From Arenibaculum pallidiluteum (lineage in GTDB: Bacteria > Pseudomonadota > Alphaproteobacteria > Azospirillales > Azospirillaceae): a DNA stretch of 64,000 nucleotides. Below are positions 25,455 to 35,513 of the stretch, in pieces. The stretch lies in contig NZ_JAFIQU010000004.1 of the NCBI RefSeq assembly GCF_017355985.1, positions 310,001-374,000 on the forward strand, in the 5' to 3' direction. The notes under the pieces were generated by a model. That model worked only from the letters and a program-made list of their open reading frames with translations. It ran no database searches and was not told the DNA's origin. Made by a program: the position numbers and the translations under genes. Position 1 is the first letter of the stretch. Each line of letters starts with the position of its first letter.

Positions 25455-26501
25455 TCAGAGAGCCGCCGCCTTGGGATCCGGAAGCGGCGGTCCCAGGCGG
25501 GCCAGCTCTTCCCTGATCTTGTCGTTGAAACCCTGGCGAACCAGGTCGACCGCCACGCAGACGGCATTGGCGAAGCCCATGGCGTCGGTGCCGCCGTGGC
25601 TCTTCACGCAGACGCCCTGCAGGCCCAGGAACATCGCGCCGTTATAGCGCCGCGGATCCGTGCGCTTGCGAAGCTTCAGGAACGCCGTGCGCGCCAGCAG
25701 GAAGCCGATCTTCGCCATGGTAGAGGATGCGAAGGTCCGGCGCAGCAGCTCGGAGTAGAGCTTGACCGTCCCCTCGGCCGTCTTCAGCGCCACATTGCCC
25801 GTGAACCCGTCCGTGACGATCACGTCGACGGTGCCCTTGGCGATGTCGTCGCCTTCCACGAAGCCGTGAAAACGCCCGGGCAGGCTCATGGAGCGCAACT
25901 CGCCGGCCGCCGCGCGCAGGGATTCCCGCCCCTTGACCTCCTCCGAACCGATGTTCAGGAGGCCGATCGTGGGCTCGCGCAGGCCGAGCAGCGCACGCGA
26001 GAAGACCGCGCCCATGACGGCGAACTCGACGAGGTTGCGGGTGTCGCATTCGACATTCGCACCCAGGTCGAGCATCACGCTCTCGCCGCGCTCGGTCGGA
26101 AAGAACGAGGCGATCGCAGGACGGTCGATGCCAGGCAGCGTCTTCAGCACGAACTTGGCGATCGCCATCAGCGCGCCGGTGTTCCCGGCCGAGACCGCGC
26201 ACGCCGCCTCGCCCGACGCCACGGCATCGATGGCGAGCCTCATGCTGGAGTTGCGGCCGGCCCGGAGCGCCACGGCAGGCTTGGCGTCGTTCCCGATGGC
26301 GTCCGGCGTGTGCCGGATCTCGGAAATCGCCTTCAGCCCCGGATACTTCTCGAGAAGCGGTCCGATCCGTGCCTCATCGCCGAAGAACAGGTAGGCGATG
26401 TCTGGGCAGCGCTCCCGCGCCTTGTCCGCGCCCGCGACCACCATCTCAGGAGCGTGGTCGCCACCCATGCCGTCGAGGGCGATGATAAGACGCGCGCTCA
26501 A
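25455..26501 (-). CDS. plsX: Phosphate acyltransferase
   Basis: Converts acyl-ACP to acyl-phosphate, the first step of phospholipid synthesis at the membrane. 348 aa. Family motifs: IALDGMGGDHAPEMVV at the N-terminus, SAGNTGALMA, LDLGANVECDTRNLVEFA and VTDGFTGNVALKTAEGT. Lies 29 bp after rpmF in the conserved rpmF-plsX-fabH order. Confidence 0.97.
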   Translation of the reverse strand: MSARLIIALDGMGGDHAPEMVVAGADKARERCPDIAYLFFGDEARIGPLLEKYPGLKAISEIRHTPDAIGNDAKPAVALRAGRNSSMRLAIDAVASGEAACAVSAGNTGALMAIAKFVLKTLPGIDRPAIASFFPTERGESVMLDLGANVECDTRNLVEFAVMGAVFSRALLGLREPTIGLLNIGSEEVKGRESLRAAAGELRSMSLPGRFHGFVEGDDIAKGTVDVIVTDGFTGNVALKTAEGTVKLYSELLRRTFASSTMAKIGFLLARTAFLKLRKRTDPRRYNGAMFLGLQGVCVKSHGGTDAMGFANAVCVAVDLVRQGFNDKIREELARLGPPLPDPKAAAL

Positions 26502-26530
26502 CTGGGCCTACCTCCCCGAGCCGCGTCCGA

Positions 26531-26713
26531 TCAGGAAGCGGTGGACTCGACGACCTCGCGACCGTCGTACTGGCCGCAATGGGAGCAGACGTGGTGCGGA
26601 CGCTTCAGCTCGCCGCAGTTCTTGCACTCGTTGTGCGCCATCGCGCTCAGCGCATGATGCGAACGCCGCATGTTGCGCCGCGACTGCGAGGTCTTCTTCT
26701 TCGGAACGGCCAT
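26531..26713 (-). CDS. rpmF: 50S ribosomal protein L32
   Basis: 60 aa; [20 protein letters not shown] start followed by the zinc-ribbon cysteines in [18 protein letters not shown]. Coupled to the lipid genes plsX/fabH, as in most proteobacteria. Its 5' leader contains a terminator-like hairpin. Confidence 0.97.
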   Translation of the reverse strand: MAVPKKKTSQSRRNMRRSHHALSAMAHNECKNCGELKRPHHVCSHCGQYDGREVVESTAS

Positions 26714-26738
26714 GGTTTTATGCTCTCTAAATTCTAAA

Positions 26739-26760
26739 AGGCGGCCCGGGAGAGCCGCCT
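26739..26760 (-). terminator. Terminator-like hairpin in the rpmF leader
   Basis: On the minus strand AGGCGGC-(8 nt)-GCCGCCT is followed by TTTAGAATTTAG. It lies between the DUF177 gene and rpmF, 25 bases upstream of the rpmF ATG. It could terminate the upstream transcript or attenuate rpmF expression. Confidence 0.6.
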
Positions 26761-26773
26761 ACAGAGACCCGCT

Positions 26774-26802
26774 TGTATAAGGGAACGGTTTCCCCGGAGC
26801 AA
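26774..26802 (-). promoter_or_regulatory. Possible promoter of rpmF-plsX-fabH
   Basis: Minus strand TTGCTC (26802-26797), 17-bp spacer, TATACA (26779-26774). It lies upstream of the leader hairpin, about 60 bp before the rpmF start. Hexamer matches are moderate (3/6 and 4/6). Confidence 0.4.
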
Positions 26803-26855
26803 GACGGAACCGGGATCCTTCACAGGCCCCGGCCCGCCCGCCCCGCCGGCGCGGG

Positions 26856-27437
26856 CTATCGGCGGTCCTTCAGGCGCGCCAGCGACGCGAAAGGCTGCCG
26901 GCGCTCCTCGGTCTGGGGCTCCGGCTGGGCGGATCCACCTTCGGCCTCGCCCCCCTCATCCGCCTCCTCCCCGGGAAGGCGCGGATAAGGGTCGAGAGCC
27001 AGGGACAGGTGCTGCGCCGTCAGCTCGCCGAGATCGATCCGGCCGTTCTCGATCGGCTCCGGATCGTCCTCGGCATAGGGGTCCAGGTCCAGCTCCAGCC
27101 CGCCCTCGGGCACCAGCTCTGGCGGCGCGAAGAGGGCGGCGAACTCCTCCTCCACCGTGTTCGGCACGGGGTCCAGGGAGACCACCGAGGTCTGGACGAC
27201 CTCGGCATGCATCCGGCCCTCGATGCGCACCATCTGGCCGCCGCGGGCGCGCCGCAGGCGCAGGGACGCGCGGAGGGACCCGATCGCCTCGAGGTCCAGG
27301 CGCCGCGCCAGGGCCGCGCATTCTTCCGGCGTCGCCTCGATCTCCCGCTGGACGGCCTCGTGTCCGATGCTGTCCGCCTGCACCGGGCGCGAGAACTCCG
27401 GCGCCGGGGCTCTGGCGTTGGGCTCCATCCTCATCAC
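26856..27437 (-). CDS. DUF177 (YceD-family) protein
   Basis: 193 aa; YceD family, normally encoded just before rpmF and implicated in 23S rRNA accumulation and ribosome assembly (in plants and E. coli). C-terminal signature: EEEFAALF, then acidic DPYAEDDPEPIENGRIDLGELTAQHLSLALDPYP. It ends with a low-complexity basic tail. Position before rpmF confirms the assignment. Confidence 0.9.
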   Translation of the reverse strand: MMRMEPNARAPAPEFSRPVQADSIGHEAVQREIEATPEECAALARRLDLEAIGSLRASLRLRRARGGQMVRIEGRMHAEVVQTSVVSLDPVPNTVEEEFAALFAPPELVPEGGLELDLDPYAEDDPEPIENGRIDLGELTAQHLSLALDPYPRLPGEEADEGGEAEGGSAQPEPQTEERRQPFASLARLKDRR

Positions 27438-27473
27438 TCCTTGCGGGGCATCGCTGCCCCTGAAAACCTTGGC

Positions 27474-28019
27474 TCAGCGCGGCGGTTCGGGCGGCGTGCC
27501 GAAGACGACCCGCCCGGAGAGCAGCGCGTTCAGCGGCTGCGCCGCGAGCGCCGCCGCCTCCCGCCTCATATAGGAGGCCATGGCCGCCCGTGCAGCCGGA
27601 TCGACCTCCATCACCGTGCCGTAGAGGTTGTTTTCGAGCGCAACCTCCAGGGGCCGGGGCTCCGCCGCGGCGAGGCCGCGCCCATAGGCCGCGATGCGCC
27701 CGTTCAGCCCGCCGACCATCTCGCCGATCCGCTTCGGCACCGACAGATCGCCGACGCCGAGCTCGCGAAGGTTCTCGTCCATGTCCGCCACCATCACCTC
27801 GGTGACGGCCCGGCCGAAGGCCTCGGCCTCCGCCCCTTCCCCCTTCAGCCGCGCCAGCAGCAGGAACAGGTGCAGGACGATCATGTCGAAGCGTCCGTCG
27901 ACCGTGTCGGGGACGCCGAGCTCCTGGTAGAAGGTCGGCGCGCGCGCCTGCTCGACGAGCGCCGCGTAGGCGGCGCGGGGGGCCTCACGGTCCGCGCGGG
28001 AAAACATCCATCTCAGCAC
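27474..28019 (-). CDS. Ubiquinol-cytochrome c chaperone family protein
   Basis: 181 aa, CBP3/UQCC1-type domain. Helical protein with the family patterns YQELGVPDTVDGRFDMIVLHLFLLLARL and EVMVADMDENLRELGVGDLSVPKRIGEM. Homologues assist assembly of cytochrome bc1. Divergent from bamE, with about 117 bp shared upstream; upstream of DUF177 on the same strand. Confidence 0.93.
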   Translation of the reverse strand: MLRWMFSRADREAPRAAYAALVEQARAPTFYQELGVPDTVDGRFDMIVLHLFLLLARLKGEGAEAEAFGRAVTEVMVADMDENLRELGVGDLSVPKRIGEMVGGLNGRIAAYGRGLAAAEPRPLEVALENNLYGTVMEVDPAARAAMASYMRREAAALAAQPLNALLSGRVVFGTPPEPPR

Positions 28020-28136
28020 GGCAGGGGTTCCACGTCGTTGACAGTGATCGGCGCGCGGTGCGATTGTCGCGCCACATTAGGGCCGGCGGCGACGCCGTCA
28101 ATCCGGCATTCCGGCCCGCATAGCCCGAAGACCGCG

Positions 28137-28613
28137 ATGACGTCCAAAACCCTCCTGCGGAACGCGACAGCCCTCGGCCTGCTCGGCCTGGCGCTCGCGG
28201 CCTGCTCCCCGACCGTGAACACCCGCGGCAACCTCGCCGAAGCCGACCGTCTCCAGCAGATCCAGCCCGGCGTCAGCACGCGCGACCAGGTCGCGGCCCT
28301 GCTCGGCAGCCCGTCGAGCACCAGCACCTTCGACCGCAACACCTGGTACTACATCGGTCAGCGGACCGAGCAGACGGCGTTCTTCAACCCCGAGATCATC
28401 GAGCGCAAGGTGATCCAGATCCGGTTCGACGACACCGGCCGGGTCCAGGAGATGAAGCAGCTCGACGCCAGCGACGGCCACGAGGTCGCCCTGGTCGAGC
28501 GCAGGACGCCGACCGCCGGCCGCGAACTCGGCATCCTCGAGCAGATCCTGGGCAATGTCGGCCGGTTCAACAACAACCGCGGCGCGACCCGCCCCGGCGC
28601 TCCCCCGATCTGA
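28137..28613 (+). CDS. bamE: Outer membrane protein assembly factor BamE
   Basis: Lipoprotein subunit of the beta-barrel assembly machine in the outer membrane. 158 aa from the ATG at 28137. Signal peptide with lipobox LGLALAAC (Cys about residue 22). SmpA/OmlA domain: QQIQPGVSTRDQVAALLGSP and NTWYYIGQRTEQTAFFNP. C-terminal extension Asn/Arg-rich. It stands alone and ends at a bidirectional terminator. Confidence 0.94.
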   Translation: MTSKTLLRNATALGLLGLALAACSPTVNTRGNLAEADRLQQIQPGVSTRDQVAALLGSPSSTSTFDRNTWYYIGQRTEQTAFFNPEIIERKVIQIRFDDTGRVQEMKQLDASDGHEVALVERRTPTAGRELGILEQILGNVGRFNNNRGATRPGAPPI

Positions 28614-28660
28614 GGCCGAGGGCCGGACCCGCGGCCGATCGCCTGCGTGGAAAAGAAGAA

Positions 28661-28686
28661 GCCCCGGCGCCTCGCGGCGCCGGGGC
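28661..28686. terminator. Bidirectional terminator between bamE and hppA
   Basis: An 11-bp perfect stem GCCCCGGCGCC / GGCGCCGGGGC with loop TCGC. It is preceded by AAAAGAAGAA and followed by TTTCCGTTT, so it serves the convergent bamE (+) and hppA (-) genes. Confidence 0.85.
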
Positions 28687-28702
28687 TTTCCGTTTCCGGC
28701 GA

Positions 28703-30799
28703 TCAGGCCAGCTTGGCGAGGATCGCCAGCAGCAGGATCGCCACGATGTTGGTGATCTTGATCATCGGGTTCACCGCCGGGCCGGCGGTGTCCTTGTAGG
28801 GGTCTCCCACGGTGTCGCCGGTCACCGCCGCCTTGTGGGCATCGGAACCCTTACCGCCGTAGTTGCCCTCCTCGATGTACTTCTTGGCATTGTCCCAGGC
28901 GCCGCCGCCAGAGGTCATGGAGATCGCGACGAACAGCCCCGTCACGATGGTGCCCAGCAGCATGGCCCCGAGCGCCGAGAAGGCGGCGGCTTGGCCGCCG
29001 ATGGCCAGCACGACCAGATAGAGGATCACCGGAGCCGCGACCGGCAGCAGCGACGGCGCGATCATCTCCTTGATGGCGGCCTTCGTCAGCATGTCGACCG
29101 CACGGCCATAATCCGGCTTCGCGGTCCCCTCCATGATGCCGCGGATCTCGCGGAACTGGCGACGCACCTCGATCACCACGGAGCCCGCCGCGCGCCCGAC
29201 TGCCGTCATGCCCATGGCGCCGAACAGATACGGCAGAAGGCCGCCGAACAGCAGGCCGACCACCACGTAGGGGTCCTGCAGGGTGAAGCTGACCTGGACG
29301 TTCGGGAAGTAGTGCGTGAGGTCCTCGGTGTAGGCCGCGAAGAGCACCAGCGCGGCAAGGCCGGCCGACCCGATTGCGTAGCCCTTGGTGACGGCCTTGG
29401 TCGTGTTGCCGACCGCATCCAGCGCGTCGGTGGTGACGCGAGTCTCCTTCGGCAGGTCGGCCATCTCGGCGATGCCACCGGCATTGTCGGTCACCGGGCC
29501 ATAGGCATCGAGCGCCACGACCATGCCGGCCAGCGCCAGCATCGTCGTCGCGGCGATCGCAATGCCGAACAGCCCGGCCGCCCCATAGGCGACGAGAATG
29601 CCCGCGCAGATCACGATGGTGGGCAGCGCGGTGGCCTCCATGGACACGGCGAGCCCCTGGATCACGTTGGTGCCGTGGCCGGTCTCGGAGGACTTGGCGA
29701 CGCTGCGCACCGGGCGGAACATGGTCGAGGTGTAATATTCCGTGATCCAGATCAGCAGCCCCGTGACGCCCAGGCCGACCAGTGCGCAGATGAACAGGCT
29801 CAGCCCGCTGATCGCACCGCCGCCCGAGGTCTCGAGCGGGGTGGAGAAGCCGAACATGATCAGCGTGACGATCAGGATCAGCACCGCGGAGATCGCGGCG
29901 CTGACGCCGAAGCCCTTGTAGAGGGCACCCATGATGTTGTTGGAGGGGCCGAGCTTCACGAAGAAGGTGCCGGCCACGGACGCGATGATGCACACGGCGC
30001 CGATCACCAGGGGATAGGTCATCAGGGCCGCCTGCGCCGCGCCCGTGAAGAAGATGGCGGCCAGCAGCATGGTCGCGACGATGGTGACCGCGTAGGTCTC
30101 GAACAGGTCGGCGGCCATGCCCGCGCAGTCGCCGACGTTGTCGCCAACATTGTCCGCGATCACCGCCGGGTTGCGGGGATCGTCCTCGGGGATGCCGGCC
30201 TCGACCTTGCCGACCAGGTCGGCGCCGACGTCGGCGCCCTTGGTGAAGATGCCGCCGCCTAGGCGGGCGAAGATGGAGATCAGCGACGCGCCGAAGCTCA
30301 GCGCGACCAGCGCCTCGAGGATCGAGCGCAGCTGGCCCGCATCGGCGGCATCGAACATGCCGCGCAGGATCACGTAATAGATGCTGACGCCCAGAAGGCC
30401 CAGCCCCACGACGAGCATCCCCGTGATAGCACCGGACTTGAAGGCGACGTCGAGCGCGGCCGACAGGCCGTTGCGCGCCGCCTCTGCAGTGCGGACATTG
30501 GCCCGCACCGACACGTTCATCCCGATATAGCCGGCGACGCCCGACAGGATCGCGCCGATGAAGAAGCCGACCGCGACGTGCAGGCCAAGGATCAGCCCGA
30601 GCACGATGCCGATCACGATGCCGACGATGCCGATCGTGGTGTACTGACGGTTCAGGTAGGCCTTGGCGCCTTCCTGGATGGCCCCCGCGATCTCCTGCAT
30701 GCGTGCATTGCCGGGGCTCGTCGCCATGACCTGCCGTCCGGCGTAAACGCCGTAGGCGAGCGCCAGCAGACCGCAGAGAACAACGAAAATGAACGCCAT
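28703..30799 (-). CDS. hppA: K+-independent H+-translocating pyrophosphatase
   Basis: Membrane pump coupling pyrophosphate hydrolysis to proton export. 698 aa with about 16 membrane helices. Substrate-site motifs: [32 protein letters not shown], followed by [19 protein letters not shown], and at the C-terminus [19 protein letters not shown]. The segment [16 protein letters not shown] carries Lys at the position that marks K+-independent enzymes (K+-dependent ones have Ala there). Last gene of the rib-nusB-thiL-fliL block by direction, but 211 bp after fliL. Confidence 0.97.
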   Translation of the reverse strand: MAFIFVVLCGLLALAYGVYAGRQVMATSPGNARMQEIAGAIQEGAKAYLNRQYTTIGIVGIVIGIVLGLILGLHVAVGFFIGAILSGVAGYIGMNVSVRANVRTAEAARNGLSAALDVAFKSGAITGMLVVGLGLLGVSIYYVILRGMFDAADAGQLRSILEALVALSFGASLISIFARLGGGIFTKGADVGADLVGKVEAGIPEDDPRNPAVIADNVGDNVGDCAGMAADLFETYAVTIVATMLLAAIFFTGAAQAALMTYPLVIGAVCIIASVAGTFFVKLGPSNNIMGALYKGFGVSAAISAVLILIVTLIMFGFSTPLETSGGGAISGLSLFICALVGLGVTGLLIWITEYYTSTMFRPVRSVAKSSETGHGTNVIQGLAVSMEATALPTIVICAGILVAYGAAGLFGIAIAATTMLALAGMVVALDAYGPVTDNAGGIAEMADLPKETRVTTDALDAVGNTTKAVTKGYAIGSAGLAALVLFAAYTEDLTHYFPNVQVSFTLQDPYVVVGLLFGGLLPYLFGAMGMTAVGRAAGSVVIEVRRQFREIRGIMEGTAKPDYGRAVDMLTKAAIKEMIAPSLLPVAAPVILYLVVLAIGGQAAAFSALGAMLLGTIVTGLFVAISMTSGGGAWDNAKKYIEEGNYGGKGSDAHKAAVTGDTVGDPYKDTAGPAVNPMIKITNIVAILLLAILAKLA

Positions 30800-31010
30800 G
30801 ATCCCCCCAAGGTCAGTTCACGTTGGCGGTCTTCTCTGCCGCTGCTCCGCGGGGCGAAGCATGCGCGGGCCGCTTATTGGTGAAAGGAGCATGCCGAAGG
30901 CTTGACCCCAAGGCAACTGGCCGCAACCGGTGGTTCCGGTGCCTGCGACATCGAAGCCGCCTTTCGGGAAGGTCGAGGCCTGCCGGAGGGATGCTGGCCG
31001 GGCCGCGCCC

Positions 31011-31481
31011 TCAGACGGGGCGCTGGCTGACGATCTGGATCAGCACGTCGCGCGCGACGCCCTCGCCGAGCACCTTGCGACTCGCCACCATCAGCTTGGC
31101 CTTGACCTGCGGCATGTCGACGAGCCCGCCGCCCTGCATCACCTGGCCCGCGCCGAGAGAGCCGTAGAGCGCCGTAAGGAACGCGTCGGTCAGGCGCGGC
31201 GCGACGCCGCGCACCCGTTCCCCGATTGCAACGTCGGCGACCTCGACCGCCACGACGAGGGTCACGAACTGCTCAGCCTTGTCGTTGCCGAGGACGGGCA
31301 CGGTCAGCGGGCCGATGTTCACGAAGGCGGGAGTCGAGGAGGGAGGCGGCTCGACCGGCTTCTGCTCGACCTCGGCATGCCCGTGGGGCGGGGCGAAGAT
31401 CGTGAAGTACCACCAGCCGCCGCCGAAGCCGGCGCCGCCGAACACGATCGCAACGATCAGGACCAGAAGGATGCGCATCAT
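31011..31481 (-). CDS. fliL: FliL-like flagellar basal body-associated protein
   Basis: 156 aa from the ATG pair at 31481. One N-terminal membrane helix (ILLVLIVAIVFGGAGFGGGWWYF), then a periplasmic FliL domain (FVNIGPLTVPVLGNDKAEQFVTLVV, PRLTDAFLTALYG, VLIQIVSQRPV). FliL proteins surround the stator MotAB. No other flagellar gene is adjacent; the gene follows thiL at the end of the rib/nusB operon. It may be a FliL paralogue used outside the flagellar cluster. Confidence 0.82.
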   Translation of the reverse strand: MMRILLVLIVAIVFGGAGFGGGWWYFTIFAPPHGHAEVEQKPVEPPPSSTPAFVNIGPLTVPVLGNDKAEQFVTLVVAVEVADVAIGERVRGVAPRLTDAFLTALYGSLGAGQVMQGGGLVDMPQVKAKLMVASRKVLGEGVARDVLIQIVSQRPV

Positions 31482-31551
31482 GGCGGGTTCACCGGCGATC
31501 GCCGCGTCAGCGGCCAAGATGGCGCGCGAACATTGAGGAAGACTTAACCAC

Positions 31552-32622
31552 TCAGAAGTGCTGCCAACCCCTTGCCGGCACCTCGACCGACTGCCCCGCA
31601 GCATCCAGAACGCCAACCTCTCCGGGTGTCCCGGCCACGAGACGGCCGATCTCCGTCAGAGCGACCCCGGCCGTCGCGGCGGCGCCCCGAAGCGCATCGG
31701 CCCGACCGGGTGGCACGGCGAGGACCAGCTCGTAGTCGTCGCCGCCCGCCAGCGGCAGCGACGCGAGGTCGGGACGCAGGCTCAAGCCCGCCCGGGCCGC
31801 GCCGGAAAGCGGCAGCCGCTCGACCTCGATTACGGCGGCGAGGCCGGACTCCTCGCAGAGATGGCCGAGGTCAGCGATCAGCCCGTCCGAGACGTCGAGC
31901 CCGGCGGACGCGATCCCGCGCAGCATGGGTCCCAGTGGAGTGCGGGGCCGGGGAAGCCGATAGCGGTCCGCGAGGAACAACGCATGCTCCTCAGCAAGGC
32001 CGGACAGTTGCCCGGTGGCGACCCCAAGGCCGAGCGCGGCATCGCCCAGGGTTCCCGTCACGAAGACGAGGTCGCCCGCCCGGCCGGCGTCCCGCGCGAG
32101 CGCCTGCCCGCTCGGCACGGTCCCCAGCGCGGTGATGGAGAAGGTCGCGGGGCCGGGCGTCGAGACGGAATCCCCGCCCAGCAGCGCTATCCCGAACTCC
32201 TCCTGGTCGGCGGCGAGCCCCGCGGCAAAGGCTTCAAGCCAGGAATCCGGCCGCGACCTCGGCAGCGCCGTCACCAGCGAATAGGCCAACGGATCCGCCG
32301 CCATCGCGGCGAGGTCAGAGAGGTTCACCCGCAGGGCCTTGCGGGCGACGAGATCCGGGGGATCGTCGGGCAGAAAGTGCACGCCCTCGACCAGCGCGTC
32401 GACCGTGACGACCAGTTCCCGCCCAGGCTGCAGGCCGAACACGGCGGCATCGTCGCGAAGGTCGCGGGCACCGGGGAACGCCGCGGCGAGCGGGCGGAAG
32501 AAGCGGGCGATCCGCCCGAACTCGCCGAGCGGGGCGCCGATGTCAGCCCCCCTGCCCTTCGCCGCCGCGCTCGGCCACCTCGTCGGGGCGGAGCACGCGC
32601 GCGATGCGGTCCAGGACGCCAT
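31552..32622 (-). CDS. thiL: Thiamine-monophosphate kinase
   Basis: ATP-dependent phosphorylation of thiamine monophosphate to thiamine pyrophosphate. The core begins GEFGRIARFFRPLA, followed by RDDAAVF, then VDALVEGVHF and VNLSDLAAMAADP (Mg/ATP site), then GGDSVSTPG. The start is unclear: the only ATG in frame upstream of the core is at 32622, giving 356 aa and an 80-base overlap with nusB. No ATG, GTG or TTG lies between it and the core, so either the long form or a non-standard start near 32540 is used. Neighbour nusB is the conserved partner. Confidence 0.92.
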   Translation of the reverse strand: MASWTASRACSAPTRWPSAAAKGRGADIGAPLGEFGRIARFFRPLAAAFPGARDLRDDAAVFGLQPGRELVVTVDALVEGVHFLPDDPPDLVARKALRVNLSDLAAMAADPLAYSLVTALPRSRPDSWLEAFAAGLAADQEEFGIALLGGDSVSTPGPATFSITALGTVPSGQALARDAGRAGDLVFVTGTLGDAALGLGVATGQLSGLAEEHALFLADRYRLPRPRTPLGPMLRGIASAGLDVSDGLIADLGHLCEESGLAAVIEVERLPLSGAARAGLSLRPDLASLPLAGGDDYELVLAVPPGRADALRGAAATAGVALTEIGRLVAGTPGEVGVLDAAGQSVEVPARGWQHF

Positions 32623-33136
32623 TCACCATGCCGGGCTCCTTGCCGGCGAAGAAGGCGCGGCCGACGTCCACATATTCGCTGATCACGATGCGCGCATGGA
32701 CATCCGCATGGGCCAGCAGCTCGAAGGTGCCGGCGCGCAGGATCGCGCGAAGCAGGTGCTCCAGCCGCTCGATGGGCCAGGCGGCGTCGAGCACGCCGAC
32801 CAGGATGCGATCGACCTCGGGCAGGCGGGCCGAGACACCGCGCACGATGTCGGCGAAGAGCTGCGGGTCCGCCGAGACGAAGTTCTCACCCTCGCCGTCG
32901 AGATCCTGGCCGATGCGATGCTTGATGAACTCGCCCAGCACGCTCTCCGACGGCGTCCCGACCAGGTCGATCTGGTAGAGAGCCTGGACCGCGGCGAGGC
33001 GGGCCGCCTTCCGGCGCGCCTTGGCGGATCCCACCTTCTTCCTGGAAGCCGGGTCCGCGGGCGGGTCGCCGGAGGTCGCGGCGCGGGCGGCGGCCAGCCG
33101 TGCAGCCGCCCGAAGCGCGTTGTCGGATTTCGCCAT
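32543..33136 (-). CDS. nusB: Transcription antitermination factor NusB
   Basis: Binds boxA RNA with S10 during rRNA antitermination. 197 aa, longer than the usual 140-160, with a basic N-terminal extension of about 40 residues (AARLAAARAATSGDPPADPA). NusB core: RRKAARLAAVQALYQIDLVG, then LFADIVRGVSARL and LLRAILRAGTFELLAHAD, ending EYVDVGRAFFAGKEPGMVNGVLDRIA. Between ribH (11 bp) and thiL. Confidence 0.95.
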   Translation of the reverse strand: MAKSDNALRAAARLAAARAATSGDPPADPASRKKVGSAKARRKAARLAAVQALYQIDLVGTPSESVLGEFIKHRIGQDLDGEGENFVSADPQLFADIVRGVSARLPEVDRILVGVLDAAWPIERLEHLLRAILRAGTFELLAHADVHARIVISEYVDVGRAFFAGKEPGMVNGVLDRIARVLRPDEVAERGGEGQGG

Positions 33137-33147
33137 GATGCCGCTGC

Positions 33148-33608
33148 TTATTTCGAGGTGAGGCCGAATTGGGCCTTGAGCGCGATCATGTCAAGGCACG
33201 CGCGGGCCGCGCCGCCACCCTTGTCCTTGCGGTCGCGCCGGGCCCGGGCCCAGGCCTGCTCCTCGTTCTCCACGGTGATGATCCCGTAGCCGATGGCGAG
33301 GTCGTCGCGGATCGCGAGGTCCTGGAGTCCCCGCGCGCTTTCGACGCAGACGTAATCGTAATGCGTCGTCTCGCCGCGGATCACGCAGCCCAGCGCCACG
33401 TAGCCGTCGAACCGCTCGGAGCGGCCGCCTTCGGCGCCGCGATGCGCGAAGCGGATGGCCGCCGGGACCTCGAAGGCGCCGGGAACCGCGATGCGCTTCC
33501 ACGAGGCGCCGGCCTCCTCGAGGGCCGCGATCGCGCCCTTGGCCATCTCCTCGGCGATGTCCTCGTAGAACCGCGCCTCGACGATCAGGATGTTCGGCCG
33601 CTGGGCCA

Positions 33609-33612
<4 letters not shown>
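33148..33612 (-). CDS. ribH: 6,7-dimethyl-8-ribityllumazine synthase
   Basis: Penultimate riboflavin step, forming an icosahedral or pentameric capsid-like enzyme. 154 aa; motifs ILIVEARFYEDIAEEMAKGA, IAVPGAFEVPAAIRFA, GYVALGCVIRGETTHYDYVC and IGYGIITVENEEQA (with the usual TVE-type block). ATG overlaps the ribBA stop by 4 bp. Part of the rib operon. Confidence 0.97.
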
Positions 33613-34784
<1,172 letters not shown>

Positions 34785-34785
34785 G

Positions 34786-35382
34786 TCACGCCGTCTCCGC
34801 CAGACGCGCGACGTAGCGCGCGAGCATGTCGACCTCGAGATTGACGCCGTCGCCGGGCTGCAGGGAGCCCAGCGTCGTCGCGTCCTGGGTGTGGGGAATT
34901 AGGTTGATGCCGAAGGTGGCGCCCGCGACCTCGTTGACGGTCAGCGACACGCCGTCCAGCGCCACCGAGCCCTTGGGCGCAACGAACCGCGCCAGCGGCG
35001 TCGGGACGCGGAAGCCGAGGCGGAGGCTGCCGCCCTCGACCCGCCGCGAGACGACCTCCGCAATCCCGTCGACATGGCCGGAGACCAGGTGCCCGCCCAG
35101 CTCGTCGCCGAGCCGGAGCGCCCGCTCCAGGTTGATGCGCGTGCCCTCGCGCCAGGTCCCCAGCGTGGTCTTGGACAGCGTCTCTGCCGAGACGGAGACG
35201 ACGAAGCGGCCTTCCGGTCCGCCCGTGCGCTCGATCACGGTCAGGCAGACGCCGCTGCACGCGATGGAGGCGCCCAGCGCGACCGTCTCCATGTCGAAGT
35301 GCGTGGCGACGGTATAGAGCGTGTCGGCCTGGCGCTCGATGGCGACCACGCGGCCGATGTCTGTGACGATCCCCGTGAACAT
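34786..35382 (-). CDS. ribE: Riboflavin synthase alpha chain
   Basis: Dismutation of lumazine to riboflavin. 198 aa from the ATG at 35382 (MFTGIVTDIGRVVAIERQ). Two internally homologous lumazine-binding barrels: GASIACSGVCLTV in the first and GSVALDGVSLTVNEV in the second, plus GGHLVSGHVDG. One base separates it from the ribBA start. The upstream 131 bp to ribD shows no FMN riboswitch consensus. Confidence 0.96.
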   Translation of the reverse strand: MFTGIVTDIGRVVAIERQADTLYTVATHFDMETVALGASIACSGVCLTVIERTGGPEGRFVVSVSAETLSKTTLGTWREGTRINLERALRLGDELGGHLVSGHVDGIAEVVSRRVEGGSLRLGFRVPTPLARFVAPKGSVALDGVSLTVNEVAGATFGINLIPHTQDATTLGSLQPGDGVNLEVDMLARYVARLAETA

Positions 35383-35513
35383 GTGCCCGAAGCTAGCAGT
35401 TCGCATCCGGCCCCGCCACGGCTGGATGCCGCCCCCGCCTCGCGGCGCCTGCATGCGTGGGCGGCGGCGGGCACAGGACGGCGGCCATTCCCGCGGCAGA
35501 TGCTCGCCGCGCG

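Noticed and set aside
35383-35513. FMN riboswitch before ribE
   Set aside because: The conserved RFN sequence blocks are not present in this GC-rich spacer.
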